Origin: Symbiodinium natans
Lineage: Eukaryota; Sar; Dinophyceae; Suessiales; Symbiodiniaceae
Length of the DNA stretch: 64,000 bases
Reading direction: 5' to 3'
NCBI GenBank assembly: GCA_905221605.1
Contig: CAJNDS010002579.1
Coordinates: forward strand, 1,100,734 to 1,164,733
Under the pieces are notes generated by a model. It ran no database searches and was not told where the DNA came from. It worked only from the letters and a program-made list of their open reading frames with translations. The position numbers and the translations under genes were made by a program. Numbering within the stretch: position 1 is the first letter of the stretch; every line of letters begins with the position of its first letter. Positions 1 to 10,460 of this stretch are shown piece by piece.

Positions 1-95
1 TTCCTTTGTTTAGGGTTGGGGTTCCCTTATACGTAATCCCCTTAAAACCAAAAGGGCACCCTTTTATTCCTGGGTTACTGCCGTGTCTAGTAACC
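1..95. mobile_element. Partial MITE-like element, family CTAGRCCCGGGAGTAGGCCC
   Basis: The window opens inside a copy: GGGTTGGGGTTCCCTTAT, then AAAACCAAAAGGGCACCC and the right end TTACTGCCGTGTCTAG. Confidence 0.75.
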
Positions 96-462
96 CTGTC
101 AGCCTGAACCCGAGAAGCCCCATGAGTTTAAGGTTTGGGGTTTTGGGTTTAGGGTTTAGGGCCCTCTAAACCCTCAAAAAGCCCATAATATGAGCCCTAA
201 AACCCTAAGGCCGAAACTCTAAGCCCTAAACACTTGAGTTGAACGTTTCGGGCTGAGGGTTTAGGGTTTAGGGCTCAGGGCCCGAAACTTGAATCCCGAA
301 ACCTGAAGACCTTGAGCCTCAGTGAAGCGGCTCTCGTCTACCCCAGCATGGAGCCAGGAAAGTAAGTCCTAGGCATGCTAGACCCGAAGCTCTAAGCTGC
401 AAGCCCTTTTATCAGCCCTAAACCCTAAACCCTAAACCCTAAACCCCGCAGCCTGAGATGAG

Positions 463-498
463 GTTACACTGCCCTCATCGACGCCTATGCGCGCCAGG
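463..498 (+). CDS. PPR exon (YTALIDAYARQG)
   Basis: An AG acceptor at 461-462 opens this exon in phase 1 (GT|TAC). It reads Y-T-A-L-I-D-A-Y-A-R-Q-G, the first helix and turn of a PPR motif. A GC donor lies at 499; a GT at 505 is an alternative that adds N. The piece expected next (about six residues ending A-E) was not found before 1832, so the link is open. A possible upstream exon (about 312-352, reading EAALVYPSMEP) could precede it in phase. Confidence 0.5.
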
Positions 499-948
499 GC
501 AATGGTCTGCGGTGTGAGCAGGCAATGCGCCCACGAGAGGGTTTTTGGGGCTGCTGGAGGGGATGGGCATCAAAAGGACACCAAAAAAGGCTCAACAAAA
601 GCAAAGAAGGAACACGAGAAGGCAAGGCAAGGAAAAAGGGCAGGGGGAAGAAACGGAGAAAGGAAGCAAGGAAGCAAAGAAGGCCTAACCCTCAACCCTA
701 TAACCCTGCGGGGTCTTCTTGATTGCAGGCTCCAAATTCTGCAAATTCAGGCCTTTCTGCGTTTTTCATAGACCAAAAGAGCTTTTTTTGCTTATTCACT
801 AGGCTGCAAGGATGGCAACAGGTGTACAGCATTTCACCCCGTGCACGGGTCCGGATACGCCCATTCGCAGAGGCAGCACATACGATAAACCACGACATTT
901 CTGCTTATTCACCAACTCCAAGCACGAGATAACTTGCAGTTTTGTCAT

Positions 949-1030
949 ACCAGGGTGGGCTGTTCGGCCTGAAAATTCCCGTTTAAGGGCCTTTTTAAAA
1001 GGGATTATAGGGTATAATAGCCCATCCTAG
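949..1030. mobile_element. MITE-like element, family CCAGGATGGGCTATT (short form)
   Basis: CCAGGGTGGGCTGTTCGGCC at the left and ATAATAGCCCATCCTAG at the right. A longer relative is at 1141-1275. Confidence 0.8.
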
Positions 1031-1140
1031 TAGCGGGATTTTGCAACAGTGTCAGTACAGTCCGTTTTTATTTGCTGAGTCGTTTGTTTGGTCTTAGGTC
1101 TTGCTTGCCACGCGAAAAGGGGCATGCTTCAATCTATGCT

Positions 1141-1275
1141 TCCAGGATGGGCTATTGGGCCTTATAATCCCCATAGTGAACCCTATAAAGGGCCTTTTAA
1201 GGAGGCCTTATAATCCCCATAGTGAACCCAAGAAAGGGCCGTTTAAGGGATTATAGGGGATAATAGCCCATCCTG
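1141..1275. mobile_element. MITE-like element, family CCAGGATGGGCTATT (with internal duplication)
   Basis: Inverted ends CCAGGATGGGCTATTGGGCC and ATAATAGCCCATCCTGG. The segment GGCCTTATAATCCCCATAGT occurs twice inside. Confidence 0.85.
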
Positions 1276-1351
1276 GTTTTTGGCTGCTTTGACTTTCAAA
1301 GTGCGGCTTGGCTTTGGCTTGGCTTTCTTGGCAGCCAACCGCCCTCTACCC

Positions 1352-1464
1352 CTAGGCCCGGGAGTAGGCCCTTTTGTTTCTTTTTTAGGGTTGGGGTTCC
1401 CTTATAATCCCCTTAAAACCAAAAAGGGTAGCCTTTTTATTCCTAGGTGACTCCCGAGTCTAGA
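1352..1464. mobile_element. MITE-like element, family CTAGRCCCGGGAGTAGGCCC
   Basis: The left end CTAGGCCCGGGAGTAGGCCC and right end GTGACTCCCGAGTCTAG are inverted repeats. The core is GGGTTCCCTTATAATCCCC and ACCAAAAAGGGT. Other copies: 3781, 12705, 36981, 37313, 49415 and 61504. Confidence 0.87.
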
Positions 1465-1831
1465 CCCAGCTGCAACAGCGTCTCTTTGTGTCGATGCAGC
1501 CCTTCTTACTTCGCCAAGTCGTTTATTGGGTTCTAGTTGCGATGAGCTTCCTGAGTTGCTTGGTGATATGTATATATGTATATGTAGATATGGTCAGTTC
1601 TCTAAATTATGGTCCCCTTTTTGGGGGGACCTAAAGAGGTACCATCTTCTAGAAAAGTTGAAAGTGACCACAGATGTGTATATATATATATATGTATATA
1701 TGTATATGCATTCTCCAGGTCAGTTCCTTTTTTGTTCCAGATGGGTTGAGGGCTGGGGGCACTCCTGTAGTATAAACCTTCTAAGACCTCGTCCCAACCC
1801 CGGAACCTTAAACCCTAAACAGGGTTCACAG

Positions 1832-1877
1832 GTCTTGCGTGCGATGATCGAGAAGTCAGTGGAGCCAAACGAGTTGA
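1832..1877 (+). CDS. PPR exon (VLRAMIEKSVEPNEL)
   Basis: The acceptor is CACAG at 1827-1831. The exon reads VLRAMIEKSVEPNEL plus one base, the second helix and loop (x-L-x-x-M-x-x-x-x-V-x-P-N) of a PPR motif. The donor is GT at 1878. The split codon A|GT restores serine with the next exon at 2078, giving the usual PN-x-x-S-Y junction. This is one of the few GT donors in the gene. Confidence 0.72.
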
Positions 1878-2077
1878 GTCGCTTGGCTTTGCTGAGTTTT
1901 TTGGTTTTGGGTCAATTCCGCCCGGCTCCACTGGCTTATTCTCCGAGCTCCGATCCGGCATGTAGTGTTGTAGGGGTTTAGGGGTTTGAGGCTTTAAGGA
2001 TGTAGGGTGGTAGGATTTAGGAACGGTTCTCCTCAAACCTATTACGCATGAGAGAGAGCCCCGCACTTGCACTCGAG

Positions 2078-2121
2078 GTTACAGCTGCATCATCAATGCC
2101 TACGCCGACGCAGGCGATGAA
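2078..2121 (+). CDS. PPR exon (YSCIINAYADAGDE)
   Basis: The acceptor is CTCGAG|GT. After the completed serine it reads YSCIINAYADAGDE, a near-consensus PPR first helix. A GC donor at 2122 leaves phase 0; another GC at 2114 would end it after ADAG. It follows the exon at 1832-1877 in phase. Confidence 0.7.
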
Positions 2122-3210
2122 GCCGAGTGCAAGAGGTATTTGTACCTTGGCCCGATGGCCTGGTACAATCTGGGGTGTCGGATTGACGTAAGGTTTAGGG
2201 TGTTGCATCAACCCTGAACCCTAAACCCGAGACCCTAACCCGGACCCCTCCAGGAAGAGCTGCCGTAGAGCCTAGAATCTAGAAGCTCCAGAGCCCAACG
2301 GCAAGCCGTCTTTTCGTAGGAACGGAACCTCCCCCCCCCCCCCCCCCCCAACAAAAAAAACACAAAATGAAAAAGGTTACAATCCCATATGCGGGTCTAG
2401 GGTTTGGGGTTGAATTACAATCCCCATGAGCAATATGATGGGCAGATCAGGGGTCCCTCCTTAAGGGCCCATACTAAGGGAACCATGGACCTACACGTAG
2501 AACCTGCGCTGAGGCCTTTTGAGTTGTGTGTGTGTGTGTGTGTGTGTGTTTTAAACGGCCTCGGGATGGGATTCTACGAAACTTCTGGCCTGTTGAGGGT
2601 CCCGATTCCAGTGTTCAGGACTTCAACCGGGCCCCGAGTTTGAAGACCCCGAAGCCCTCAACCCTAAGCCCTAAGCCCTTATTTCCAGACCCTTTTGACT
2701 TAGTACGTAGGGACAGTAAGGTGGGTTCTGGGGACTATAATAGGGCTTTAGGAGGTAGGAAGTACGCTTACTAAGTTAGGGTTTAGGGTTGAGGGTTTCG
2801 GGTTTAGGGTTTAGGGGTTAAGAATTTCGGGACCCTCAAGGGCGGGGTCTAGAGTTGAGAGTTGACGGTTTGAGGTCTAGGAGAAAAGCGGTGTTGTGCC
2901 AGTAAATTTCTGTGGGCCCTAATCTCTATGTAAGCCCCCGAGGATCCTCAAAAAAGACGGATTTCTTACGCGAAATCTACAGGGAACAGTTTCCGAGCCG
3001 GTCGGAACTCGAGGTTCTTCCTTGCACGAAGCCCGGATGAAAGCCCACGAGGAATGAGGGATGAGAGGACGACGGGCTCAGGGGTTGACTACATCCCCTG
3101 GCACCAATCTCCCCCGCCAAGGATGCCCTAAGGCCTGAACACCTAAACCCTAAACACTAAACCCTAAACCCTAAACCCTAAACCCTAAACCCGGAGAAGA
3201 GAGAACCCAG

Positions 3211-3260
3211 GAACGAGATGCAGCAGCGAAGCGTTCAGCCCACCACCGCGACTCTCGCAG
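3211..3260 (+). CDS. PPR-like exon (NEMQQRSVQPTTATLA)
   Basis: AACCCAG precedes the exon, which reads N-E-M-Q-Q-R-S-V-Q-P-T-T-A-T-L-A. This is the methionine and V-x-P loop of a PPR second helix. The donor is GT at 3261 (GCAG|GTCAAT), with an alternative GC at 3248. The acceptor is flanked upstream by a CCCTAAA array and the donor is followed by a TTTAGGG array. Confidence 0.5.
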
Positions 3261-3780
3261 GTCAATTCAGGGTTTAGGGTGTAGGGTTTAGGGTTCAGGG
3301 TTTAGGGTTTAGGGCTACTCAGGCGGAAGGTTCCTTCGAAGCCTCTGCGATTCATGAAGATTCCCGAAATCGTAAAAGGGGCCCAAGGTATGCATTCCTT
3401 CTTTCAAGCCTTAGAGCTACATTCCTTAGCCCCCCACTCTGAGTTTTCGGACCTTTGCAACGAAGCACCCCAAGCGGGCCTCTGCGTGCAGCGCAAGAAA
3501 AGCCAGGCTCATGAATCCCAGCCAGGCAAAAAGTGCCCATGAATGCAGGGTGATGCAGCCCTCAAGCCCCTGAAGCCCTGAAGCCCTAAATCTAAGGGTG
3601 GAACCATGGGCCCTTCGTATGCCCCGCCCCCCCGCCCCCCTGGTGCATAAAGTTGATAGGAATCCGGAGTATGGGGCCTTTATATATGCAAATATTTATG
3701 TATGTATAGATGAGTATTTACTGGTTATTATTATATCACAAGGGAGGCCTTCGCGGTTTTGATCTTCCCTGAAACTTGAC

Positions 3781-3891
3781 CTAAGACCGGGAGTAGGCAC
3801 TTTTTTCCTTTTTAGTGTTGGGGTTCCCTTATAATCCCCTTAAAACCAAAAAGGGTACGCTTTTTTATTCCTAGGTTACTGCCGGGTCTAG
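3781..3891. mobile_element. MITE-like element, family CTAGRCCCGGGAGTAGGCCC
   Basis: Same core and ends as 1352-1464, with GGGAGTAGGCAC at the left and TACTGCCGGGTCTAG at the right. Confidence 0.85.
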
Positions 3892-4072
3892 TTACCGACC
3901 TGGGGAGTTGGAGGAATGGAGAAACGAGGGGGGGGGGGGGGGGGCCGCGATATCCCTACGCAACCAATAGGTACCCGGAAAGCAAGTGCAACGGATGTCT
4001 GAGAATCAAGGGCTTTGAGAAATTGAAGCCAGGGTTTGAGGCTAATTCCTCCTTGGTTGTTGGCGATTGCAG

Positions 4073-4101
4073 ATGTTCGGGCCGTGATGTCACGAGCGCA
4101 C
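4073..4101 (+). CDS. Possible PPR exon (VRAVMSRAH)
   Basis: The acceptor GATTGCAG has a pyrimidine-rich lead. The one-base overhang of the exon at 3211 plus AT gives aspartate, then V-R-A-V-M-S-R-A-H. A GT donor at 4102 would give phase 0 into the exon at 4457. The match to PPR consensus is loose and the spacing slightly long. Confidence 0.3.
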
Positions 4102-4231
4102 GTGCGCCTAAACCCTATAAACCCTATAAACCCTATAAACCCATAAACCCCATAAACCCTATAACCCTATAAACCCCATAAAACCCCATAAAACCCCATA
4201 AACCCATAAACCCCAAACTATAAAACGCTAG

Positions 4232-4452
4232 AACCGAATCCCAGGACGTACTCCCACCCTCATCAAGAAACCCTATAAACCCTATAAACCCTATAAACCC
4301 TATAAAACCCCCAAAACCTATAAAAACAGAAGCCGAGTCCCAGGACGTACTCCACCCACCCTCATCAAGAATAACCCTATAAACCCTATAAACCCCAAAC
4401 CTATAAAAAACCAGAAACCGAACCCCAGGACGTACTTCCACCCTCATCAAGT
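4232..4452. repeat. Three copies of a unit containing CCCAGGACGTACT
   Basis: The segment ending CACCCTCATCAAG recurs three times (4232-4270, 4327-4371, 4415-4452), separated by CCCTATAAA arrays. The last copy leads directly into the exon at 4457. Confidence 0.9.
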
Positions 4453-4456
4453 GCAG

Positions 4457-4480
4457 CGCGACGAGAGCGACGTCGAAGCC
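4457..4480 (+). CDS. PPR micro-exon (RDESDVEA, 24 nt)
   Basis: The exon lies between GTGCAG and a GC donor at 4481 and reads RDESDVEA. Joined in phase 0 to 5376 it gives DVEAAESWFRRIKE, a standard PPR turn and second helix. It sits at the end of the third copy of a local tandem unit (4232-4452). Confidence 0.5.
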
Positions 4481-5230
4481 GCGGCTTGACAATGCGGCTT
4501 AGGTTTTGAGGGGTTAGGGTTAGGGTTTAGGGTTTTAGGGTTTTTAGGGTTTTTAGGGTTTAGGGTTTAGGGTTTAGGTGTGTTCAGGGTTTAGGGGGTA
4601 TTCTGGGTTGAAGCTTTTAGGGCTTGAGTTTGCGGGCTTTGAGGTCCAAGGGCTTTCGGCTTTGGGCTTTTAAAGTTCGCGGCTTGGGTTGCGGTTTGAC
4701 CGGGTTGGAGGCTTCAGGCTTCATAGGCTTAGGTTTAGAGTTTAGGGTTTAGGGTTTAGGGTTTTAGGGTTTATGTTTGGTGTCCGACATAGAGCCGTTG
4801 TCGTTCGGCGCCGACTGTGTTGAACGGCTTGCTTTGCAGAAATGGAAATAGCGACTTGAGCTGCCGGATTCCACTTTCAAACCTTAGGAGGATACAAACC
4901 TTGACGCCCCTGAATTTTAAATCCTCTACGCCCTCTATTGCACTCCGAGTGTAGGGTCGGGTTTCAGTTTTAGAGTTTAGGGCTAGTTTACTACTATTTT
5001 CTCAAAAGTAAAGACCAATAATCCGTATATTGCCCTTAGAAGAAGAATATGTTTATTCTTGTGTTTCTGGGGTTCCTACAATAGCCATTGCAGCTCAGGG
5101 TTTAGGGATTGGGGTTCAGGTGTTTGGGTGGTTGCGGTTTAGGTTGTAGGGTGCTGGGCTGAGGTTCGGGATTGAGGGTTGGGTGTTTGGCTGTTGGGGT
5201 GGTGAGGTCTATGGACTGGGGGGGGGGGGG

Positions 5231-5368
5231 GGGGCAGGCCCTAAACCCCAAACCCTAACCCTAAACCCTAAACCCTAAAGCCTAAAGCCTAAACCCTAAA
5301 CCCTAAACCCTAAACCCTAACCCTAAACCCTAAACCCCAGACCCTAAACCCTAAACCCTAAATTCCTC
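5231..5368. repeat. CCCTAAA array
   Basis: About 19 units with a few variants (CCCTAAAG, CCCCAGA). It ends a few bases before the acceptor of the exon at 5376. Confidence 0.95.
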
Positions 5369-5375
5369 AGCTGAG

Positions 5376-5405
5376 GCGGAGTCCTGGTTCCGCCGCATCA
5401 AAGAG
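5376..5405 (+). CDS. PPR micro-exon (AESWFRRIKE, 30 nt)
   Basis: The acceptor is GCTGAG and the donor is GC at 5406. It reads AESWFRRIKE, the A-E-x-W-x-x-x-M-x-x second helix of a PPR motif. The intron downstream starts with a TTTAGGG-type array and the intron upstream ends with a CCCTAAA array (5231-5368). Confidence 0.68.
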
Positions 5406-5445
5406 GCTGGCCTGGGGCAGGACGTCGAGAGTTCAAAGGCGGCAA

Positions 5446-5900
5446 CAGTTTAGGGTTTTAGGGTTTAGAAGGTTTAGAAAGGTTTAGAAAGGTTTAGAAA
5501 GGTTTAGAAGGTTTCAGGGTTTTAGGTTTTTACGGTTCTAGGGTTTTAAGGGTTTAGTGTTTTAGGCTATTAGGATTTTGGGATTTAGGGGTTAGGGTTT
5601 AGGGTTTTAGGGTTTGAGGGTTTGGGGTTTAGGGTTTTATGGTTTTTGGATTTCAGGGTTTTCGGGTTAGGGTTTCAGGGTTTCAGGGTTTCAGGGTTCA
5701 GGGTTTCAGGGTTTCAGGGTTTCAGGGTTTCAGGGTTTCAGGCTTTTAGGGCTTTAGGGTTTTAGGGTTTTAGGTTTTTTGGGTTTTTGGGTGTTTGGGT
5801 TTAGGCCTAAGGTTTTTTTAAGGTTTTATGGTTTAGTTGTAGGTTGAGGGCTTCGGGTGTTTTAGGGTTGTTTAAGTTTTTGGGCTTTGGGGCTTTAGGG
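5446..5900. repeat. Degenerate TTTAGGG-family arrays
   Basis: Successive blocks of variants follow one another: GGTTTAGAA(A) at 5468-5513, GGGTTTTA, then GGGTTTCA at 5668-5745. Each variant is locally homogenised. No gene was seen from 5406 to 6678; the rest of that intron holds short CCCTAAA runs. Confidence 0.9.
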
Positions 5901-6678
5901 TTTTTAGGATATATGGTTTTAGAGTTTGAATGTGTTTGGCTTATGGGCTTATGGGTTTGGGCTTTCACGGTCTAAGTGTTCGGGGCTTCAGGGTGTATGG
6001 GGAGCTGGACATCGGGAGAATCCACAGGAGATTCTCTCTAAACCCTAAACCCTAAACCCTAAACCCTGAACTTTAAGCCCTAAACTTTAAGCCCTAAACC
6101 CTAAACCCTAAGAATCTACAGGAGATTCTCTCGGCCACTTTGATCCGAAAGGGAGACTAGGGGCTTCATCATAGGGTTGTAAAGTTCACACATTGAGGCT
6201 TAACTTCCCTAAAACCCGAAAACCCAAAACCCTAAACCCTACGTAGCTTACAGGGCTGAGGGCTTCTTGCAGGGGCTTTTGATTGGTGTTCACAGACTTG
6301 TCAGGGCTTTTGTTAGGTTGGTAGGGTGCTTTGAGCGGTTTGCGACCTTATGGGGGCTTATTCGCCCTAAACCCTAAACCCTAAACCCTAGGCTTTTATG
6401 ATCTCAGGGGTGTTTATGGTTGCACCAGGGAGCAGGCAGAACAGCTCATGGTTGAAGGTTTGGGTTTACGGGCTTTAGGTGCTGCCACAGGACAGTTGAA
6501 ACTTGAAGGTCGACTAGTTGGTTGTAGCTGTAACTTCATGAACCGTTGACCATGAACGTTCAGGTAAAGCTAGACGTGACTTAACCCTAAACCCCAAACC
6601 CCAAGCCAGGAACCCAAAACCTCAAGCCCGAAAACCCTAAACTCTAGAAAGCCTCAACCTGCTCTGTGCTTTGGTAAG

Positions 6679-6698
6679 GTTACAACAATGTCCTGGCT
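6679..6698 (+). CDS. PPR micro-exon (YNNVLA, 20 nt)
   Basis: The acceptor is GGTAAG|GT, in phase 1 like the exons at 463 and 2078. It reads Y-N-N-V-L-A up to a GC donor at 6699. It joins in phase 0 with 7534 to give YNNVLAARCADTMDAAE. If the GC donor is ignored the frame still reads YNNVLAARADAG, so the exact end is uncertain. Confidence 0.58.
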
Positions 6699-7403
6699 GC
6701 CCGCGCGGACGCGGGGCCCCTGGGAGCAGGGTTTGTGGCGTACAACTGCACTAGGTATGCCCTTTTTTTTCGAGTAAATAGAGTTTGAGAGCATCTTATC
6801 TCGAATATGTCAGGGCGCCCCATCATGTGCCATGGAGGGATACTATATTTACATAGTTATATATACATATATATATATATATATATACGTGTTCAGATTT
6901 TCTGTATATGTTTGTATTTGCACACACATGTGCATACACGTATAGACATCCATACCCATCTACATAGCGGTCCTCAATATGAACGAAGAAGGTCCAGTCT
7001 GACCTATTCCCTCAAAAGCTAGAGAGTCCTGCGCTGTCTCTGGTTTTGGGCACAGCCTGAAGATGATATGACTTTGCGCTTTGGAGAATTTGGGATTCCC
7101 AGAAGACCCAAATACACCATCAGCCAAAAGCTTCATCTGCGTTGGGATTAACATTCTTATGTTGGGGAGACTCCTGAAGTATGGGAGCTGCAGTAGCTGC
7201 CGGAAGTGGTATGTACTGCTTTTCTTTACATACAATTACACTCACGCACACCCTAAAACACCTTGAACTCTGACTCCCTCAACAACTCAAACTCCAGTAG
7301 CCAGCCCAAAAAATGACATAAGCATAGCCAACAACACACTACTCCTCCGTGAAACCTCAACAAACCCCAGGAAGGCAGCCGAATATCCGCTGCAGAGCCT
7401 GAA

Positions 7404-7516
7404 ACTATATCCCCCTTGGGAGTTATTCTTTAAATTGTGTCCATATAAAACCCAAGAGGATGTCAAGAATATTTAGTTTTAGATATGTTTATTAAGGGTG
7501 TAATGGGAGTATAGGA
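7404..7516. mobile_element. MITE-like element, family ACTATATCCCCCTTGG
   Basis: Left end ACTATATCCCCCTTGGGAG and right end TAATGGGAGTATAGG, with ATAAAACCCAAGAGGAT in the middle. A relative lies at 43957-44068 and a diverged one at about 8129-8217. Confidence 0.78.
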
Positions 7517-7533
7517 AAACCCCGCACCCTGAG

Positions 7534-7566
7534 GCGCGGTGCGCCGACACGATGGACGCTGCCGAG
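7534..7566 (+). CDS. PPR micro-exon (ARCADTMDAAE)
   Basis: It lies between CCTGAG and a GT donor at 7567 and reads ARCADTMDAAE. This is the turn region of a PPR motif that ends at the invariant A-E before the second helix. It is in phase 0 on both sides and continues in 8035. Confidence 0.62.
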
Positions 7567-7650
7567 GTTGGGCAAGTTCTCTCTGCGGCGGGGCTGTCCT
7601 CCTTGCTTTTGTGTTTCACTGCCCCTACACTCTAAACCCTAAACCCTAAG

Positions 7651-7767
7651 CTAATTACTATTTGCTTAAGCACCCCAAAAGAATGAAAAATGATAATCCT
7701 TATATCACCCTTAGTAAGGAAGACTGTTTTTATTTGTTTGGTGGTTCTTAAGGAATTAGTAGTAAAC
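7651..7767. mobile_element. MITE-like element, family ACTANTTGCTTAA
   Basis: TTACTATTTGCTTAAGCACCCC at the left and GGTGGTTCTTAAGGAATTAGTA at the right are inverted. Relatives: 13596-13681, 40604-40760 and a half copy at 41596-41640. Confidence 0.75.
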
Positions 7768-8034
7768 CGCCCTTCCTGCAACCTTGGGATGGACCCCCCC
7801 AAAATCCCAAACCCCTAATCTCCAGCTCTCGGTTGAGTGGCGCTGGAGGGAAGTCCCTGGTCTTCCGTTTCTTCGCTTTTTGGGATAACCTTGGTAAGTG
7901 CCCAGGCCCCTGCAAGTAGTCCATTCTGCACGTCAGTGCCCTTTCTTGTGGCGTTCGGGAGGGGTTGGGGCGGGGGGGTGGTTGCAGTTTCAGGTTTCCT
8001 GGCAAAACTTACCATCCCGTCTCAAATCCCACAG

Positions 8035-8084
8035 GCTTGGTATCAGGAGATGCAGGACAACCAGGTTCGCCCGAACAACGTGAC
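8035..8084 (+). CDS. PPR exon (AWYQEMQDNQVRPNNV)
   Basis: The acceptor is CCCACAG. It reads AWYQEMQDNQVRPNNV plus two bases and ends at a GC donor at 8085. This is the W-x-x-x-M-x-x-x-x-V-x-P-N second helix of a PPR motif. Joined to 7534 it gives a continuous AAE-AWYQEM segment. Confidence 0.7.
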
Positions 8085-8592
8085 GCGAAACACGACGCTC
8101 GATCCGCTTTTGTTGAAGGAGGGGCCCCATAGCCCGGTTAGGTTTTTTAGTGTATCTTTATACAAAACCAAGGGAACATTAAACATATGATTTTACAAAG
8201 GTTCTGATTAGCTAGGTGATTTTAAGCCCTTGCCACCTCCCCCCTAATTTTAAATCTTCGTTGCAGCAGGTTACTGCCCCATTTGTTTATTTGATGTGAC
8301 TTCATGTCAAGTAGGCTTCATGTTCTGTAGCCAAGGTCAGGGGACCATATCACAGGGCCATGGAACCTTAGATCCCGTCATCAGGGCGGCCTTCGTTGCC
8401 CAAGCGCTGCGGTTTGCGGTTTAAGGGCTCCAAACATCCAAAGTAGGACCCTAAACCCTAGATCCTAAGCCCCGGGCACAGGGCCCCTTCAGCATCCCCT
8501 CAATCAAAACTCCCCATGTTTTTTGTGCGTTGGTTATCCTTCCTCGATAAGTGTGTGTAGGCTTTGGGGTTTAGGGGCCCTTAGGTATAAGA

Positions 8593-8682
8593 CTTGGTTG
8601 CCCAGTGGTACCCTTGTGCAACCTTTTTTGGTTCAAGGTTCCCTTGACAGAAACCAACCGATACGGTTACTGGGCTACCAAG
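8593..8682. mobile_element. MITE-like element, family CTTGGTAGCCCAGTGGTACC
   Basis: Left end CTTGGTTGCCCAGTGGTACC, right end GGTTACTGGGCTACCAAG, with TTGGTTCAAGGTTCCCTT in the core. Other copies: 24599, 33919, 60662 and a half copy at 48228-48300. Confidence 0.85.
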
Positions 8683-8835
8683 ACGAGCATGGACAGCTAG
8701 CATGCAGAGCGGAAATTCTTGATGGTCTGAAGATTGGGTATAGGGTTGAGGGTTGAGGGTTGAGATGGGTTGAGGGAGGGTTTAGGGTTTATGGTTTAGC
8801 TATTCTCGGCACGCCTGCAAAGTGCCCTGTCCCAG

Positions 8836-8866
8836 GCTGATCTGCGGAGCCCCGGCTGCAAGCAAG
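8836..8866 (+). CDS. Possible PPR exon (LICGAPAASK)
   Basis: The acceptor is GTCCCAG and the donor is GC at 8867. The two-base overhang from 8084 plus G gives threonine, then LICGAPAASK, which resembles a PPR first helix. Spacing to the PN of the preceding exon is about three residues short, so the assignment is tentative. Confidence 0.33.
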
Positions 8867-9911
8867 GCACTGGGTTCTCGATACTCGGGGGGTTTTCCGA
8901 AAACAGGGTTTAGGGTTTAGGTTTTAGGTTTTAGGGTTTCGTTAGGGTTCAGGGTTCAGGGTTTAGGGTCTAGGGTTTAGGATTTAGGGTTTAGGGGTAA
9001 TTACCCTTTTTGGCGGGGGGATTCCTTTAAGGTTCTACTGTTATTTGGGGGTATTTAAAGGGGTACCCCTATTTTGGAAAATGCCCATTTGGGGCTTCAG
9101 GCGAACTTAGCTACGTAGGCCGTGTGCAAGCACCGTTTTTGGGTTTCAAACCCTAAACCCTACACCCTAAACTTAACCCTAACTAAACCCTCGAGCGGGT
9201 TTTTGGGGCCAGCCTAGGTCGCAGCCGAGTGAAAGCGTTTTGCATCTGGGTTCCATGCTCCCCGAGGCTATGCTCGCCGAGCCATGCCGAAGGAGGCTAA
9301 GGCGCATTTTAGCGTTTGGTTTAGGGTTTAGGGTTTAGGGTTTAGGCTTTAGGGTTTAGGGTTTAGGGTTTAGGGTTTCTGGGTCCTTGTTGGTTGTGAT
9401 TTTTCATTTAATAAACAACATGATAGTTTTTTGATATGACCCCAACAATGAAGCAGTTTAGGTTTTAGGTTCAGGGCTGAGGGTCCAATTGAAATCAAGG
9501 GCGGTTGAGCCCTAAACCCTAATCCGTAAACGGACGTTCTCACCCAATAAATCGTGTGGACGCCATAAAACCCTGTAAACCATACAAACACAATAAACCC
9601 AACAAACCCTACGATAAACCCCAGAAACCCTATAAACCCGATAAACCCAATATCCCCAACTGCCTTTCTAAGCTTACCCACTGGACCAACCAGCCTGACT
9701 GTTCGAAAGAGTCCTACGGGCTTCAGTTTAGGGTCCATAGGGTTTAGGGTTTATAGGGCTAGGGTATGATTTAGGGTTTTACAGGGCCAGGGTCGAAGAG
9801 TTGAAGCGTTTAGGGCATTGGGGTTTAGGGTTTAGGGTTGAGGGTAGTTTATAAGGTTGAGGGTTGACAGGGTTTATGGAGGCGCGCGAAAACCCTACAA
9901 CAATCGTTAAG

Positions 9912-9949
9912 CGAGAATGGAGGAGCTAACGTCAGTCGGGCCAACACAG
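9912..9949 (+). CDS. Possible PPR exon (ENGGANVSRANT)
   Basis: The acceptor is GTTAAG and the donor is GT at 9950. It reads E-N-G-G-A-N-V-S-R-A-N-T, resembling the loop between PPR motifs. A 14-nt piece at 9267-9280 could precede it in phase. Support is only local. Confidence 0.33.
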
Positions 9950-10222
9950 GTTAGTTGTCGGGCAAGCAACCTTTGCCGGGGTACCTTCAGGGTTTAGGGC
10001 CAGGTTGGCTTTGGGGATATTTACATGTTCCATACTTGGGTCAATCAGGGACCCTATATATGAATATTGCTCCAAAGGGGTGAAAGGCGAAAGGCCAATC
10101 CAGAGAGGTTACCTTGATGTGCCCCGGAGAGATGGAACAGGTAAGAAGATTGTTGCTTTCAGTGTCGGGTTTAGAATGAATAGGGCTTTGCGTCCAGGGT
10201 TAGGCCTTAGCAAGTCTACAAG

Positions 10223-10250
10223 ATCTGTGCTGGTCGAATTGGGGATGCAG
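10223..10250 (+). CDS. Possible PPR micro-exon (ICAGRIGDA)
   Basis: The acceptor is CTACAAG and the donor is GC at 10251. It reads ICAGRIGDA, like the C-A-x-x-G-D-A turn of a PPR. An 11-nt piece at 10108-10118 (Y-L-D) could lead in phase 0. It should precede ARMYEL in the exon at 10412, but the few residues between them were not found. Confidence 0.33.
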
Positions 10251-10411
10251 GCCAACTCTCTTTGGGCGGTTTAGGCGGTCGGGGCCCTCTCGAGGTAGGG
10301 TGCAGGAGGGCCCCAGGATTGGGGGTTATGTGCTTTAAGGTTCCTAAACCCTAAACCCTAAACCCTAGGCCCTAAACCCTAAACTCTAGACCTTAAAAAC
10401 TCCAAAGCCAG

Positions 10412-10460
10412 GCTCGGATGTACGAGTTGCAGGGCCAGGGCGTGCCACCAGATGAGGAGA
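10412..10460 (+). CDS. PPR exon (ARMYELQGQGVPPDEE)
   Basis: The acceptor is AAGCCAG and the donor is GC at 10461. It reads ARMYELQGQGVPPDEE plus one base. The overhang A and the GC opening the next exon at 11231 make serine, so the join reads GVPPDEESYKIVWNAHEK. Phase and motif agree well. Confidence 0.65.

Noticed and set aside
4133-4492. 119-codon minus-strand open frame with G-F-I-G-F-I-G repeats
   Set aside because: It is the nonamer CCCTATAAA read on the complement (TTTATAGGG), which is a multiple of three and has no stop in this frame.
9370-9738. 122-codon minus-strand open frame with G-F-I-G-F-I-G-F repeats
   Set aside because: It is the same nonamer artefact. Splice context and family similarity are lacking.
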